DNA of 64,000 nt, taken from UBA1723 sp045629285. GTDB taxonomy: Bacteria > Bacteroidota > Bacteroidia > Bacteroidales > Paludibacteraceae. Below, in pieces: positions 12,301 to 18,624 of this stretch (the stretch's first letter is position 1; each line of letters opens with the position of its first letter). Where the stretch lies: the NCBI GenBank assembly GCA_045629285.1, contig JAZQQY010000041.1, positions 1 to 64,000 on the forward strand, written 5' to 3'. Made by a program: the position numbers and the translations under genes. The notes under the pieces were generated by a model that was not told the origin of the DNA, ran no database searches, and was given only the letters and a program-made list of their open reading frames with translations.

Positions 12301-12947
12301 GCAGCATTGTTCTTCACGACACAACTGTCCATGACACTACCACTCAAACAGATTGTTCTGTATCCGTTGCTTGAAGTGTTGTTAAGGATTATACAGTTCT
12401 TGATGTACGAATTTTGCGCATGGATTGCCAAACCATAGGATGTAGCTGTATTGTTTTTCAAAATACAGTTGTTAAGCGTAGCATTCAGACGCAAATACGC
12501 ACCTCCTCCATAGGTCGCTTTACCATTCTGGATTGTGAAACCGTTTACCTCAACGGCCAAAGAATCGGCATAATCTTTATCCTGATTGATTACCTGGATT
12601 TTTCCCTCTCCATCCAAAACTGTTGGATTTTTTGCAGTGTCTCTCTCTGCAAGAGATGTTTCCGTTCCTGCAAAACCACCATATAGGTTTACTTTGGGCT
12701 TAAGGTTTACGACTGCCAATCCGTCTCCACCTTTGTAGACACCCTTGGCTACCCAAACATCTGCTTTTCTTTTGGCTGCCGAATCAACAGCCTGCTGAAT
12801 GTTTCCAATCGCATTACTCCAGGAGCTTCCGTCTCCAGCTCCTCCGGACGTCACATAAACGACATCTTTTGCCAACGCAGACAGCGAGACAAAAGAAAAC
12901 ACTAAAACCGCCAAAAGCGATTTTAGGCTAATGTTATTAAAGTTCAT
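339..12947 (-). CDS. Giant secreted five-module beta-helix protein with T9SS type A sorting domain (4202 aa)
   Basis: An uninterrupted 4202-codon reading frame. Residues 1-27 form a signal peptide ending in ALA. Five tandem modules begin near residues 28, 506, 991, 1472 and 1907; each opens with a YVxxGxxGDGxSW-like motif, has many short Asn/Cys/Ser-rich beta-helix rungs, and closes with DLxGNxRKQxxAxDMGAIE, the signature of choice-of-anchor-Q polymorphic beta-helix proteins. From about 2320 come fibronectin/Ig-like and CARDB-like domains and a carboxypeptidase-regulatory-like domain. An Asp-Pro linker (about 3131-3181) and a Gly-rich patch (about 3237) follow, then a hydrophobic segment with PYIGDF and PVIGDL motifs (about 3290-3370), a helical stretch (3406-3582), further Ig-like domains and an SbsA-like Ig domain. 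The last ~65 residues (PKGVYVI) are a T9SS type A sorting domain. It is probably surface-attached, for adhesion or glycan contact; the exact role is unknown. Confidence 0.9.
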   Translation of the reverse strand: MNFNNISLKSLLAVLVFSFVSLSALAKDVVYVTSGGAGDGSSWSNAIGNIQQAVDSAAKRKADVWVAKGVYKGGDGLAVVNLKPKVNLYGGFAGTETSLAERDTAKNPTVLDGEGKIQVINQDKDYADSLAVEVNGFTIQNGKATYGGGAYLRLNATLNNCILKNNTATSYGLAIHAQNSYIKNCIILNNTSSNGYRTICLSGSVMDSCVVKNNAAYYCSAIYAERSNISNTKIDSNKDKFTGSESPLYIINHSLLSNCEVTNEYGRYAGVCVYNYSNVRKCKIHGNKSAYNSLVHVEYASSIEESEIFDNEGVGYEIVYVYNSSSMNRCKVYNNVVDNNHYIVNIRTSSTLLNSLIYGNKNSSASYAPLCLYSSSKMINTTFVDNETGSSIALSSSNSSVANSIILGTKFVKTFKNQVELIGTNAFSNSMIENGIDGPGNISGTKELAAFTDPENGDYSLSEKSYCINRGADNTYPLDLLGNDRKQNGAIDMGAIESKYDKAAVPSYNDTLYVKAGSKGDGTSWKSAFGDVDQAIKYAYRDGKKHQIWVAAGTYYGDTTTTSFAISLEKGISLYGGFAGTETSLAARDTAKNPTILDGQNKRRVVNQNYGFDASMAIVIDGFTIQNGKSDNGAGLYLRDNTTLTNCNVKGNTASANGSAIYAIKSTIKNVHIFGNNYTSVLNYTVRLTGCLMDSCVVENNRAYYNGGIYAEEKSKVTNCIVQGNYCYYGYRGCYFTSSTVDSCKFVNTTGSGSGVELQGSTVMRNCLIEGNVKATTQLVYVASANALIEDCQILNNTSSSSIMGVYNGSASRCIIKGNTSNANILDVHYSTSSITNSLICDNISSTTNTEPIYLYDKASMINCTVVNNETKTGSVILMNNSVLKNSIVVGNKIDLNYSSCLRTNGTNTILNNMLQSTYVDGNISGKMKYAAFTDPDNGDYSLSENSFCINGGANVSYTLDVFGNERKQGGAVDMGAIESEYTKVPSLEKCGEIVYVKEGADGDGSSWESAFGDIYQAIDAAAADGDRHQIWVAAGTYYGDTTLSVVVNMAKGISLYGGFAGTEKSFEERDAEKNVTILDGKNIRNVITQNYAFPESMSAVIDGFTIQNGKAAYGAGIYVAGNVTISNCILHDNSANNQGTAIYAVGSTIKHVQIFKNTYFGNGDRTIYLKESKMDSCEIKNNSARNYACIYADVKSEVTNCVFEGNTTKYSDYKGTYFNQASLSDCQFINMVGGAGAIEMMSTNMKNCVVKNNTGISTYMFYLRSKSFVEDCLFLNNQSSSSLVLMSGNAEIRRSRFNGNTTGGRILEASSSCLVSNSEFCNNKATSASAQPLYLYQSIAENCTFVRDTLNASTFASLNYKSTLKNSIIVGNTYAAGYTNNVTLSGESTVSHSMIEGGINGEGIIDGSMQMAAFTDPDNGDYSLSAKSYCVNSGTDVTETLDLLGNERKQNGAVDMGAIESANDSLAMVELAEIIYVKAGADGDGTSWESPLGDIDDAIKKAALDGKRHQIWVAAGTYYGDTTMLSTVLTLESGISLYGGFAGNETSIADRDTAKNPTIIDGKNQRRGISQNFAFPDSMAIVVDGFTIQNGFAANGGGAYLNVNTTFDNCIIKNCSATEYGTALYSLGAKIKHSEFIGNGDTKTSASNRYGALYVNGGMVDSCIVKNNKSYYTSAINAESTTITNLLVEGNESAAYYTVSISKTTMSDCKIINNINKKNSDNIVRASSNSVVDRCLIDGNECYGNVLYLNSSTVSNSQITKSKSRGSYLANLYFNSKMINCTVADNESSSQTMCLTNSSQILNSIIVGNKRSNNSGSIYLSGSTVKYTMIEGGSNGEGNIDGSKSSAAFTDPSKGDYSISETSLCINAGTDVAELLDLNGNERKQSDAVDMGAIESSFSERASVGTIIYVKAGSEGSGLTWDDALGEINQAITLASTSGKNHQIWVAKGTYYGDTTLTSAISLSAGVSLYGGFAGTESSLDERDVEKNVTVIDGQNKRRCIVQNYDFADSVAVVVDGFTIQRGSLNSNYGVNAYTKKNTTFNNCIFRNAKNGYEAVYADYTVFKNCKFTENSIQEFDVRNAVIDSCTFSDNVTSCGSSLVYIKDSKMSNSQLYGFTNNATIFEVNGSTVENTVVRNNTLTGGNVVYLNNSKFDNSMVFANNTSSYNGNTVYIYTRSSLTNTTIAHNKTRNASAIGYYYYYANHYATIANSIIYANKVSDAIVPQVVSHDHVKVTYCASDGDLKGEGNIKLATSNSGSDASQNYVCFINAAGGDYRLHATSSCIDKGLDSLKTAETDIYGGARIYGKAIDLGAIEFDGEYVQMLDYSQIVCYDRTSLEATFDSTIAKVDWKIDYVGKVAGFDELSGSGTTIPAMRLFTSKSDIDTLTLKVTPYDKEGVAGTSFNYNYYVYPDFSKKKVTFKNPAANYVNKSSTNVTVDWNMLNLPVAVDEYDLYVWKSTAKMPSEPTATYVKDHTKYFSGLDNHTTYKYMVKAAIACDTVCSDTMQFRIDIPVSLELNGSSVCELGTKLNATTNSHRYVKGFELKDTITYSITGADASDFSIQVSSSWNPLTGGYYDVYYNPTDSKKASSTATLTFKSGSYTAVLYLKGILANYYVFDAVVDKDVYTAGDTIPLKGIVTDAYGNPFEGKLLKVTLRKGGSDIRTFEGVSDAKGEVNVKYESSVFESGVYTVGVCLSGESTSATFDGFDIPGISCSVGTDRWLVQRGDTVSGTVTVRNRSNVEARGIKIRTLTLADGCKVEFDTLDVLYGLESKKINYRMTGVTLTEGTKFLPSTFRVETAEGLTADFTSYFYCEMPYGQIKVLPANIKEYVSKQNPKYIELLLCNTGFGETGKVSIALPSNFEGITIPNGTQVESIKSGDTARVVLKLAYYDGAKLNTPINGSIGVNCENGKSTSISYNMEYTSSFVGSVDVDVVDEYYYNTTSKSHLAGATVEIKNAFNNSKIAATGITDSTGKVHFDSIPEGDYLLTVKADKHSNYRETISIQAGQNLSKFIFITYQAVTYNWNVERVEIEDKYEIDINTEYETNVPVPVVTAEFPNGIPSREKFNPGDKDVAYLVITNHGLIAAKNVLINVPVMEHFKFIPDVDHIDSLPASVSVVVPVTIERAKPDGTFDPDPTPDPDPDPTPDPDPDPTPDPSDPDPNPSVDPKDPTNPDPDPTDPTKPSTPSVDTGKDCQIIIVKYSYECGEIVDKETYVKTWKCYSSTPTGGSGIAIGGGGGGGYGYGGFGGGIGGSVNIGVFSVKTKNCDDDECSGKVDGGLSCFLDLVGWVPYIGDFIEGAYKITKQGKNTIKVIKKVANIISDANTLIGAGSSVKDAWGDAFSNGLSGRDIVSNVYGAGTMGFGLIPVIGDLVPFGCFDWWCQAHSCKNNGVFAENCGEYIYDKHKNKKEAKESSLRAANADAADFYASATPYMLAWHDLLEFSAFEIYRSRLVAECIGANDELMKKAGLIDYLDLVWDTIAYRKKINIDEVKKIPVSDLSLTDMIEISERWNKTVDAWNDSVFASNEEFPNIADKSVVDNYIDGITNFYQYVVFRGFEDIPDMVNFINEEMAKHKKQKKSVCASVKLHISQTLTMTREAFDGTLTVNNGNESSDMDNFTVELDVRDDKGNPANDLFQINTQSLKGISAVDGSDIIAAGKEATAVFRFIPERGAAPKEPINYSFGGRIIYVDNGDTVTMDLDPVTLTVYPSPNLQIDYFMQRNILGDDALTEDRVEPSVPAALGVRIDNQGYGAAKKVKLETAQPEIVENNKGLLIDFAIIGSSLNGKDCDLGSENIDFGTIDAQSAKTGVWWLTSSLLGHFTKYEASVVHANSFGNPELSLVSGIAIHELIKTVDAYGVKEDGVVDFLVNDVEDSNDTPDAIYYSNGGKDTVKVAKETKFDNKVVTMEDTIVRLTVTPSEAGWNYAKMSDPGDNFYEIKKVVRVKDSVEIPLDNVWSTFVTLPDGKDPIYENSLHFLDYMTTLGENDYDLYYSIRKNILKVTEITGMPENEVVTTTPVDSVVVKFNRKIQNESFDYNDIELYCQAGENLSDSTITIKQIDDFTYVVNISSKTDSTGFYRLEVNVNNIYDDRGYPGEFGKGAAWTQFIENGNDDPSEGDDPSEGDDPDDFQTVVEGIETDEIVVYVNQNNIYVKSAKDGMLDIYDVLSRLVVKNAQYGVGVTNVATLPKGVYVIEGQKVIVR
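570..605 (-). repeat. 18 bp tandem repeat coding an acidic linker
   Basis: Two almost identical 18 bp units encode DDPSEG repeats just before the T9SS sorting domain of the giant protein. The length is a multiple of three, so gain or loss of units would stay in frame. Confidence 0.8.
3405..3555 (-). repeat. Asp-Pro-Thr repeat tract inside the giant gene
   Basis: Imperfect 6/12 bp iterations (TCTGGA/TCAGGA-like on the plus strand) encode a linker of DP, TPDP and DPT units, about residues 3131-3181. It probably forms a stiff spacer between the adhesive half and the hydrophobic/helical segment. Repeat-number change would keep the frame. Confidence 0.85.
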
Positions 12948-13150
12948 TTCTTCAGTTATATATTATCACTCGAAATAGTTTTCATCAAAAAGTGTGCCAA
13001 ACAGGTCTGCTTTTATAAAATAGATACACAAAAAACAAAATAATAGCAGGTTACACATATTACAAAACCAAATGTATTCAGGCACAACAGATATTTGTAG
13101 GCAACGCACGCTTGCGATGCACAAAACTGTAGTTATTAAGAGTTTAAAAT

Positions 13151-13174
13151 GGAGACGCAATTGTTTGCGTCCCC
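13151..13174 (-). terminator. Terminator of metG
   Basis: An inverted repeat (GGAGACGCAA and TTGCGTCCCC with a short loop) starts 9 bp after the metG stop. On the minus strand it is followed by ATTTTAAAC. The rest of 12948-13182 is the leader of the giant gene; I see no other gene there. Confidence 0.7.
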
Positions 13175-13182
13175 ATAATTAA

Positions 13183-15276
13183 TTATCCTACTTCACAACC
13201 GTTAGCGACTTCCTTGCTTGGAGAGATAACCACAAGCTTTCCGTCACTGTTGACTGCAGACATAATCATACCCTGGCTCTCGATTCCCATCATCTTTCTT
13301 GGCTTGAAGTTTGCCACGAAACATACCTGCTTGCCGACAAGCTCTGCAGGATTAGGATAACTCTTAGCGATACCAGAAAGGATTGTGCGTCCGCCCATAC
13401 CGTCGTCGATCTTAAACTGAAGAAGTTTATCCGACTTAGGCACGTTTGTACACTCAAGGATCTTACCAACACGGATATCAAGCTTCTCAAAGCCCTCGAA
13501 GTCTGCATATTCCTTGACAGCCTCTGGCTTCCAAGATGCAGCAGCCTCTTTTGCAGCAGCCTCAGCAGCAGCGGCTTCATTCTCCTTCTTGATGTTCTCC
13601 AAACGCTGGATCTGTCCGTCGATAGCTGCATCCTCGATCTTCTCGAATAGAAGCTCTGCCTTACCTAGCTCGGCACCTACGGAAAGCAAATCTACCTTAC
13701 CTAGCTGATTCCAATCGAACGACTTCATGTTCAACATCTTACGAAGCTTCTCTGATGAGAAAGGCAAGAATGGCTCGAATGCGATTGCCAAGTTTGCAGC
13801 AATCTGCAATGCGATATGAAGAATAGACGCTGTACGGTCCATGTCTGTCTTTGCAAGCTTCCAAGGCTCAGTCTCAGCTAAATACTTGTTACCGATACGA
13901 GCCAAGTTCATAGCCTCTTTCTGAGCATCACGGAACTTGAAGTTGTCAAGCAACTGCTCTAGTTTTGCCTTAACATCAGCGAATTCCTTCAATGTCTCCC
14001 TATCGTAGTCAGTCAACTCCTTCAAAGCTGGAACCTTTCCGTCGAAATACTTAGAAGTAAGCACCAATGCACGGTTGATGAAGTTACCGTAGATTGCAAC
14101 AAGCTCGTTGTTGTTGCGAGCCTGATAGTCTTTCCAAGTAAAGTCGTTATCCTTTGTCTCTGGAGCATTAGCTGTAAGCACGTAGCGAAGTACATCCTGC
14201 TTGCCAGGGAAGTCGACCAAATATTCATTCAACCAAACAGCCCAGTTGCGTGATGTAGAGATCTTGTCGCCCTCAAGGTTCAAGAACTCGTTGCTTGGCA
14301 CGTTGTCAGGAAGGATATAGCTACCCTCTGCCTTCAACATTGCAGGGAATACGATACAATGGAACACAATGTTATCCTTACCGATGAAGTGAATCAAACG
14401 AGTATCCTCGTCCTTCCACCACTGCTCCCAATTACCATACTTTCCTGGGTTAGCGTCACAAACCTCCTTTGTGTTGCTGATATATCCGATAGGTGCATCA
14501 AACCATACGTAAAGCACCTTACCTTCTGCTCCTTCTACCGGAACTGGAATACCCCACTCCAAGTCACGAGTTACGGCACGTGGCATCAAATCCATATCCA
14601 ACCAGCTCTTACACTGACCGTACACATTCGATCTCCACTCCTTGTGGTTCTCCAAGATCCACTTTTTCAACCAATCCTGGTGCTTGTTCAACGGCAAGAA
14701 CCAATGCTTAGTAGGACGCTTAACAGGCTTAGATCCTGACAACTTACTAACCGGATTGATCAACTCCTCTGGAGATAGTGTGCTACCACACTTCTCACAC
14801 TGGTCACCGTATGCACCCTGAGCGTGGCAACGAGGACATTCACCTACGATATAACGGTCGGCCAAAAATGTCTTAGCCTCCTCGTCGTAGTACTGCTCAC
14901 TTGTCTGCTCCACGAATTCATTCTTGTCGTACAATGTACGGAAGAAATCTGAAGCCATCTTATGATGAGTGTTTGATGTAGTACGTGAATATACATCAAA
15001 AGAGATACCGAACTCTGCAAATGAATCCTTGATAATCTTGTGGTAACGATCCACAACATCCTGTGGAGTGATACCCTCTTTTCTTGCACGGATTGTTACA
15101 GGCACACCGTGCTCATCTGAACCACCGATGAAAATCACATCCTCACCTTTCAAACGAAGGTAACGCACGTAAATGTCTGCAGGGACGTATACTCCTGCAA
15201 GGTGACCAATATGCACTGGTCCGTTAGCATACGGAAGTGCCGAAGTCACGGTCGTTCTCTTGAACTTCTTTTCCAT
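13183..15276 (-). CDS. metG: Methionyl-tRNA synthetase
   Basis: Charges tRNA-Met and initiator tRNA with methionine in the cytoplasm. The 697-residue product is full length for the form with a C-terminal tRNA-binding OB fold. The class I HIGH motif is at residues 22-25 and the KMSKS loop appears as KISTS at 338-342. A zinc knuckle of CPRC (147-150) with Cys160 and Cys163 is present. An Ala/Glu-rich linker (about 555-590) leads to the EMAP-II/Trbp111-like domain from about 590 (DIRVGKI). The S66 peptidase gene lies upstream on the same strand, 69 bp away, with a hairpin (15308-15335) between them. Confidence 0.97.
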   Translation of the reverse strand: MEKKFKRTTVTSALPYANGPVHIGHLAGVYVPADIYVRYLRLKGEDVIFIGGSDEHGVPVTIRARKEGITPQDVVDRYHKIIKDSFAEFGISFDVYSRTTSNTHHKMASDFFRTLYDKNEFVEQTSEQYYDEEAKTFLADRYIVGECPRCHAQGAYGDQCEKCGSTLSPEELINPVSKLSGSKPVKRPTKHWFLPLNKHQDWLKKWILENHKEWRSNVYGQCKSWLDMDLMPRAVTRDLEWGIPVPVEGAEGKVLYVWFDAPIGYISNTKEVCDANPGKYGNWEQWWKDEDTRLIHFIGKDNIVFHCIVFPAMLKAEGSYILPDNVPSNEFLNLEGDKISTSRNWAVWLNEYLVDFPGKQDVLRYVLTANAPETKDNDFTWKDYQARNNNELVAIYGNFINRALVLTSKYFDGKVPALKELTDYDRETLKEFADVKAKLEQLLDNFKFRDAQKEAMNLARIGNKYLAETEPWKLAKTDMDRTASILHIALQIAANLAIAFEPFLPFSSEKLRKMLNMKSFDWNQLGKVDLLSVGAELGKAELLFEKIEDAAIDGQIQRLENIKKENEAAAAEAAAKEAAASWKPEAVKEYADFEGFEKLDIRVGKILECTNVPKSDKLLQFKIDDGMGGRTILSGIAKSYPNPAELVGKQVCFVANFKPRKMMGIESQGMIMSAVNSDGKLVVISPSKEVANGCEVG

Positions 15277-15345
15277 TATATCTTAATTTTTCTTTTTTCC
15301 ATTTTACGTAGAGACAAAGTGCACACCGTCTCTACAGATTATGAA

Positions 15346-16392
15346 TCAATCAACGTATCTCAACGTAGCATTTGTACCATTGACCTCAAGTCTGACACGT
15401 CTGCCCAAGCAGATGGCATTGTTAGGCTGGTCATGACCAACGTTCACTCCATACATGATTGGAATATCCTGATCTGCAAACTTGCTTGCAATAATTTCCT
15501 CTACACTCTTGTCTGCTCCCTGAGTCATCTTGATGAACTGTCCGACAACCACACCAACAATATTGTCAAGTTTTCCACTCAACTTAAGCTGTGTAAGCAT
15601 TCTGTCCAAACTATAGTTGCTCTCTCCTGTATCCTCAATGAATAGGATTGCCTGCTTTGTGTTCAAATCGTAGGCCGTACCGCCAAGACTGTAGATCAAA
15701 GATAGGTTTCCTCCTACAAGTCTACCCTCTGCGATTCCCTCTTTACAGTTTTTATTTGTTGCGATCTGCATTCCATCTGCCTCTCCGAACAAAGCCTTAC
15801 GCAAACTCTCTGAAGTAGTGGCATTTGAAAGGTTCTGAGCCATACCTCCGTGGATAGTCTCAACTCCAAGATTATTGACAGCCACATGAAGAGCAGTGAC
15901 GTCACTATAACCTACGATCCACTTCGGACGTTCAGTCAAAGCCTCCAAGTCAATGAAAGGAAGAGTCATGGCAGCTCCATATCCACCGCGAGCAGCGATC
16001 AACGCCTTGACAGTAGGATTGTCGATCAACTTCTGAGTGCCGTCGACTCTATCAGCCAAGGTACCCGCATATCTGCCGTCGACCTTGTAAAGATTGTCCG
16101 CCTCAACCACATTCAAACCCCAACTTTTGATAGTGGCGATTCCTGCCTCCATCTCAGACTTGGAAACAGCATTCGACAATGCAAAGATCGCAACTGTGTC
16201 GCCTTTCTTCAAGAATGGAGCACGGATATCTTCAGTGATCTCTTTCTGGTTGGAAAGAACTGTAGAATAATACTCTTTATTGTATATGTTAGTATATTCA
16301 TTGGTGATATATTCGTTAATGATATCATCCCCGCACGAGGACATCACCACCAAACCTCCGCAAACTGCAAAAATTTTTGACAGAAACCTCAT
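15346..16392 (-). CDS. S66-family LD-carboxypeptidase, lipoprotein
   Basis: Predicted to remove the terminal D-alanine from muropeptide tetrapeptides (MccF/LdcA family). The N-terminus ends in VMSSC, so Cys20 is probably lipidated and the enzyme membrane-anchored in the periplasm, whereas classic LdcA is cytoplasmic. The nucleophile is Ser163 in VGYSDVTALH; the acidic partner lies in the FIEDTGE segment and the catalytic His in the VGHDQPNN segment. At 348 residues it has the usual family length plus an Asn/Tyr-rich linker after the lipobox. A TAACTTTG promoter element lies upstream. Whether the substrate is cell-wall peptide or a peptide antibiotic cannot be told from sequence. Confidence 0.9.
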   Translation of the reverse strand: MRFLSKIFAVCGGLVVMSSCGDDIINEYITNEYTNIYNKEYYSTVLSNQKEITEDIRAPFLKKGDTVAIFALSNAVSKSEMEAGIATIKSWGLNVVEADNLYKVDGRYAGTLADRVDGTQKLIDNPTVKALIAARGGYGAAMTLPFIDLEALTERPKWIVGYSDVTALHVAVNNLGVETIHGGMAQNLSNATTSESLRKALFGEADGMQIATNKNCKEGIAEGRLVGGNLSLIYSLGGTAYDLNTKQAILFIEDTGESNYSLDRMLTQLKLSGKLDNIVGVVVGQFIKMTQGADKSVEEIIASKFADQDIPIMYGVNVGHDQPNNAICLGRRVRLEVNGTNATLRYVD

Positions 16393-16419
16393 AAGTCAAA
16401 TCAAGTTTAATTCGGTCTA

Positions 16420-16427
16420 CAAAGTTA
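16420..16427 (-). promoter_or_regulatory. -7 promoter element of the S66 peptidase gene
   Basis: TAACTTTG on the minus strand matches the Bacteroidota TAnnTTTG element, 27 bp upstream of the start codon. No well-spaced -33 TTG is visible. Confidence 0.5.
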
Positions 16428-16521
16428 CTATTTTTTTACATTGTTACGGGGCAAAAACATCTATATTTGTGTCGGCAAGCATTTGAAAATAGGCAAACGT
16501 TAAAAATTATCCCGTTTTTAT

Positions 16522-16529
16522 TATATTTG
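16522..16529 (+). promoter_or_regulatory. -7 promoter element of the LtaS-like gene
   Basis: TATATTTG, matching TAnnTTTG, lies 21 bp before the ATG at 16551. It shares the 158 bp divergent intergenic region with the S66 promoter. Confidence 0.55.
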
Positions 16530-16550
16530 CAAGGTTAAAATTAATTACAA

Positions 16551-18455
16551 ATGAAAAAAGATAAATCCATAAACTATTTGGTTTTTGTCCTGCTGACTCA
16601 TCTGTCAGCTCTAATAGCATTTGCCATTATCAGAGGCATACAACTTTCCTACTGTTCTCTTTCCATCAAAGACAGTACAAAATTTTCCGAAATACTGGAA
16701 TGTTTCGTCCGTGGTGCTGTTTATGACAATCACTGTTCATTGATTGCTCTAATCCCAGTAACACTTGTACTTGGCATCCAAAGCATCATCGGCAAGGAAA
16801 ACAAGATCGCATCCAAAATAGGTTTGTGGATCACAACAATACTCTACTTCATAGAGTTGGCGGTATGTTGCGGTAACATTGTCTACGTAAAATACCAATT
16901 CTCCAACATGACCCTTGAAAACGTCAAGTCGTTGGGTATGGGTACTGAGGTTTTGGACATGATCACTACTGGTCCGTACTTGATCGCCTTCCTACTATCT
17001 TTGATTTTCTGCGTAGGTTTCTGCTTCCTAGTATTCTTCCTATACAAGAAGTTTGTAAAGGAGAACATGCAGAACCGTATCATTAACATCGTGATATTCG
17101 TAGTGCTTGGTCTATTGATGTTTGCCGGAATCCGTGGTAAGATCTCTTACAAGGAGAAGCACATCAGACCATACCAGAAGGTATTCGGAAAACCTCTTGA
17201 TACTTCATTTGCAGAGTATAGCAACCAGCTAATCCTTAATATCTCTGCAATGAACGACATCTTCTTCCTTGAGAAATGTACTGAGCAGGCTGCAAAGGGA
17301 AATGACGTTTTCAACTATATGCCTGATAAAGAAGCTGACAAAATAGCGTTCAGATATCATAACTATCCACACGAAGCAGATGCTAACAGCATCAAGAAGA
17401 AAGATCACATCTTCCTTGTATTGATGGAGGGAATGAGTGCCAAGGTGATGAAGACATTCGGATATCCGAAGACAATCACTCCATTCCTTGATTCTATCTA
17501 CTATAAATCACTTTCTTATAGCGACTTTTACAGTGCCGGAGTGATCACACAGAAGGGTATGTGCGCGACATTCAGTAGCTGTCCTACATTCGTTCACTTC
17601 CATTCAATGAAGAATATCCCTAAATCAAGAAGTGTGGTGTCGACAGTATTCAAGAGTTTGGGATACACAACTCAGATGTTCATTCCTCATGGTCCTAATT
17701 TCGACAATGTATACGGATTCTTCGCAGCTCATCCATTTGAATACAGATACTGCCTTGACGATTATCCGAGAGAATACATATTCCACGGTTGGGGCGCTAC
17801 TGACGAATATCTTTACAATTTCGCAATCAACAAGACAGACTCTTTGATCAAAAATGGCGTAGAGAAGACATTCAGCGTAGTATACGGATGTTCTAACCAC
17901 CCACCTTACTCAATTCCAAAAGAGTACTACTTGAAGGGATTCTCAGAGGAGGAGGCTGCTATCTACTATGCAGATGCTCAGCTTGGAATGCTATACAATA
18001 AAGTAAGAAGCACTGAATGGGGTAAGAATGCATTGTTCATATTCGTTGCCGACCACGGCAGAAACTATGTTCACAACCTTTTGGCAAGCTGCCACATTCC
18101 GCTTATCATCAACCATCCTGAGGTCGAGCCTAGAGTTGACAACACGCTAGGAGTTCAGTATGACGTGATCCCTACTACACTATCTCTTATCGGAGCTGAA
18201 TACAAAGACTATGTAGGCTACGGTATCGACTTAGCAAGATCTAAACGAGACACTGTATTCTTCGCTCATGGCGACAAGTATTGCTTGAGAACTAAAGGCA
18301 AGGTTTATCTTTACTCTCCAGACTCTGATCACTCTGAAATCTGGTGCGATGCCGAAGGTTCTGACTTCGAAGGTTGCGGAAGCGAAGATGCCAAGTTCAA
18401 GAAATTGATGAAAGCACACCTTCAGGCAGGTGTTAAGTTTGCTACAACAAAATAA
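16551..18455 (+). CDS. LTA synthase-family membrane sulfatase/phosphotransferase
   Basis: A 634-residue membrane enzyme with several N-terminal transmembrane segments (about 8-30, 55-75, 85-110, 130-160, 178-195) and an alkaline-phosphatase-superfamily domain from about 285. Visible motifs are VLMEGMSAKVM (first metal site region), QKGMCATFSSCPTF (usual place of the catalytic Thr), SNHPPYSIP and the metal-binding VADHGRNY. In Gram-positives this family makes lipoteichoic acid. In Bacteroidota the substrate is unknown; transfer of phospho-groups from phospholipid to periplasmic glycans is a reasonable inference. It is monocistronic: own promoter upstream, two hairpins downstream. Confidence 0.87.
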   Translation: MKKDKSINYLVFVLLTHLSALIAFAIIRGIQLSYCSLSIKDSTKFSEILECFVRGAVYDNHCSLIALIPVTLVLGIQSIIGKENKIASKIGLWITTILYFIELAVCCGNIVYVKYQFSNMTLENVKSLGMGTEVLDMITTGPYLIAFLLSLIFCVGFCFLVFFLYKKFVKENMQNRIINIVIFVVLGLLMFAGIRGKISYKEKHIRPYQKVFGKPLDTSFAEYSNQLILNISAMNDIFFLEKCTEQAAKGNDVFNYMPDKEADKIAFRYHNYPHEADANSIKKKDHIFLVLMEGMSAKVMKTFGYPKTITPFLDSIYYKSLSYSDFYSAGVITQKGMCATFSSCPTFVHFHSMKNIPKSRSVVSTVFKSLGYTTQMFIPHGPNFDNVYGFFAAHPFEYRYCLDDYPREYIFHGWGATDEYLYNFAINKTDSLIKNGVEKTFSVVYGCSNHPPYSIPKEYYLKGFSEEEAAIYYADAQLGMLYNKVRSTEWGKNALFIFVADHGRNYVHNLLASCHIPLIINHPEVEPRVDNTLGVQYDVIPTTLSLIGAEYKDYVGYGIDLARSKRDTVFFAHGDKYCLRTKGKVYLYSPDSDHSEIWCDAEGSDFEGCGSEDAKFKKLMKAHLQAGVKFATTK

Positions 18456-18460
18456 AAACA

Positions 18461-18491
18461 ATGATAGTTTGGTTGTTAGCCAAACTATCAT
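18461..18491 (+). terminator. First hairpin after the LtaS-like gene
   Basis: A perfect 12 bp inverted repeat (ATGATAGTTTGG and complement) begins 5 bp after the stop codon. It has no T-run, so it may act as an mRNA 3'-end stabiliser ahead of the next hairpin. Confidence 0.6.
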
Positions 18492-18500
18492 ATAAACAAA

Positions 18501-18534
18501 AAGGCTGAGTTTCGTTCTTGAAACTCAGCCTTTT
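18501..18534 (+). terminator. Rho-independent terminator of the LtaS-like gene
   Basis: A 13 bp stem (AAGGCTGAGTTTC and complement, 6 nt loop) is followed by TTTT. Confidence 0.8.
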
Positions 18535-18578
18535 AATCTATTTGATCTTAATCAGTCTTATTAACATTTCAAATAATG

Positions 18579-18621
18579 GTAAGCGTCCAATTTGATTGAT
18601 TTTTTCAGATTGGACGCTTAC
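18579..18621. repeat. Palindrome H1 with IS66-like ends
   Basis: A 43 bp inverted repeat: outer arms GTAAGCGTCCAAT and ATTGGACGCTTAC, T-rich centre. The arms match the terminal repeats of the IS66 remnant at 19076-20209. Related palindromes are at 25767-25808 and 27886-27925. It lies in the convergent gap after the LtaS-like gene. I see no target-site duplication. Confidence 0.85.
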
Positions 18622-18624
18622 TAT

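Noticed and set aside
12966..13160. 64-codon minus-strand frame between metG and the giant gene
   Set aside because: It overlaps the metG terminator and the leader of the giant gene; composition and lack of a start context argue against coding.
18579..18621. Palindrome H1 (and H2, H3) as ordinary terminators
   Set aside because: Arms match the IS66 ends, T-run is in the loop rather than after the stem, and H1 follows two good hairpins already.
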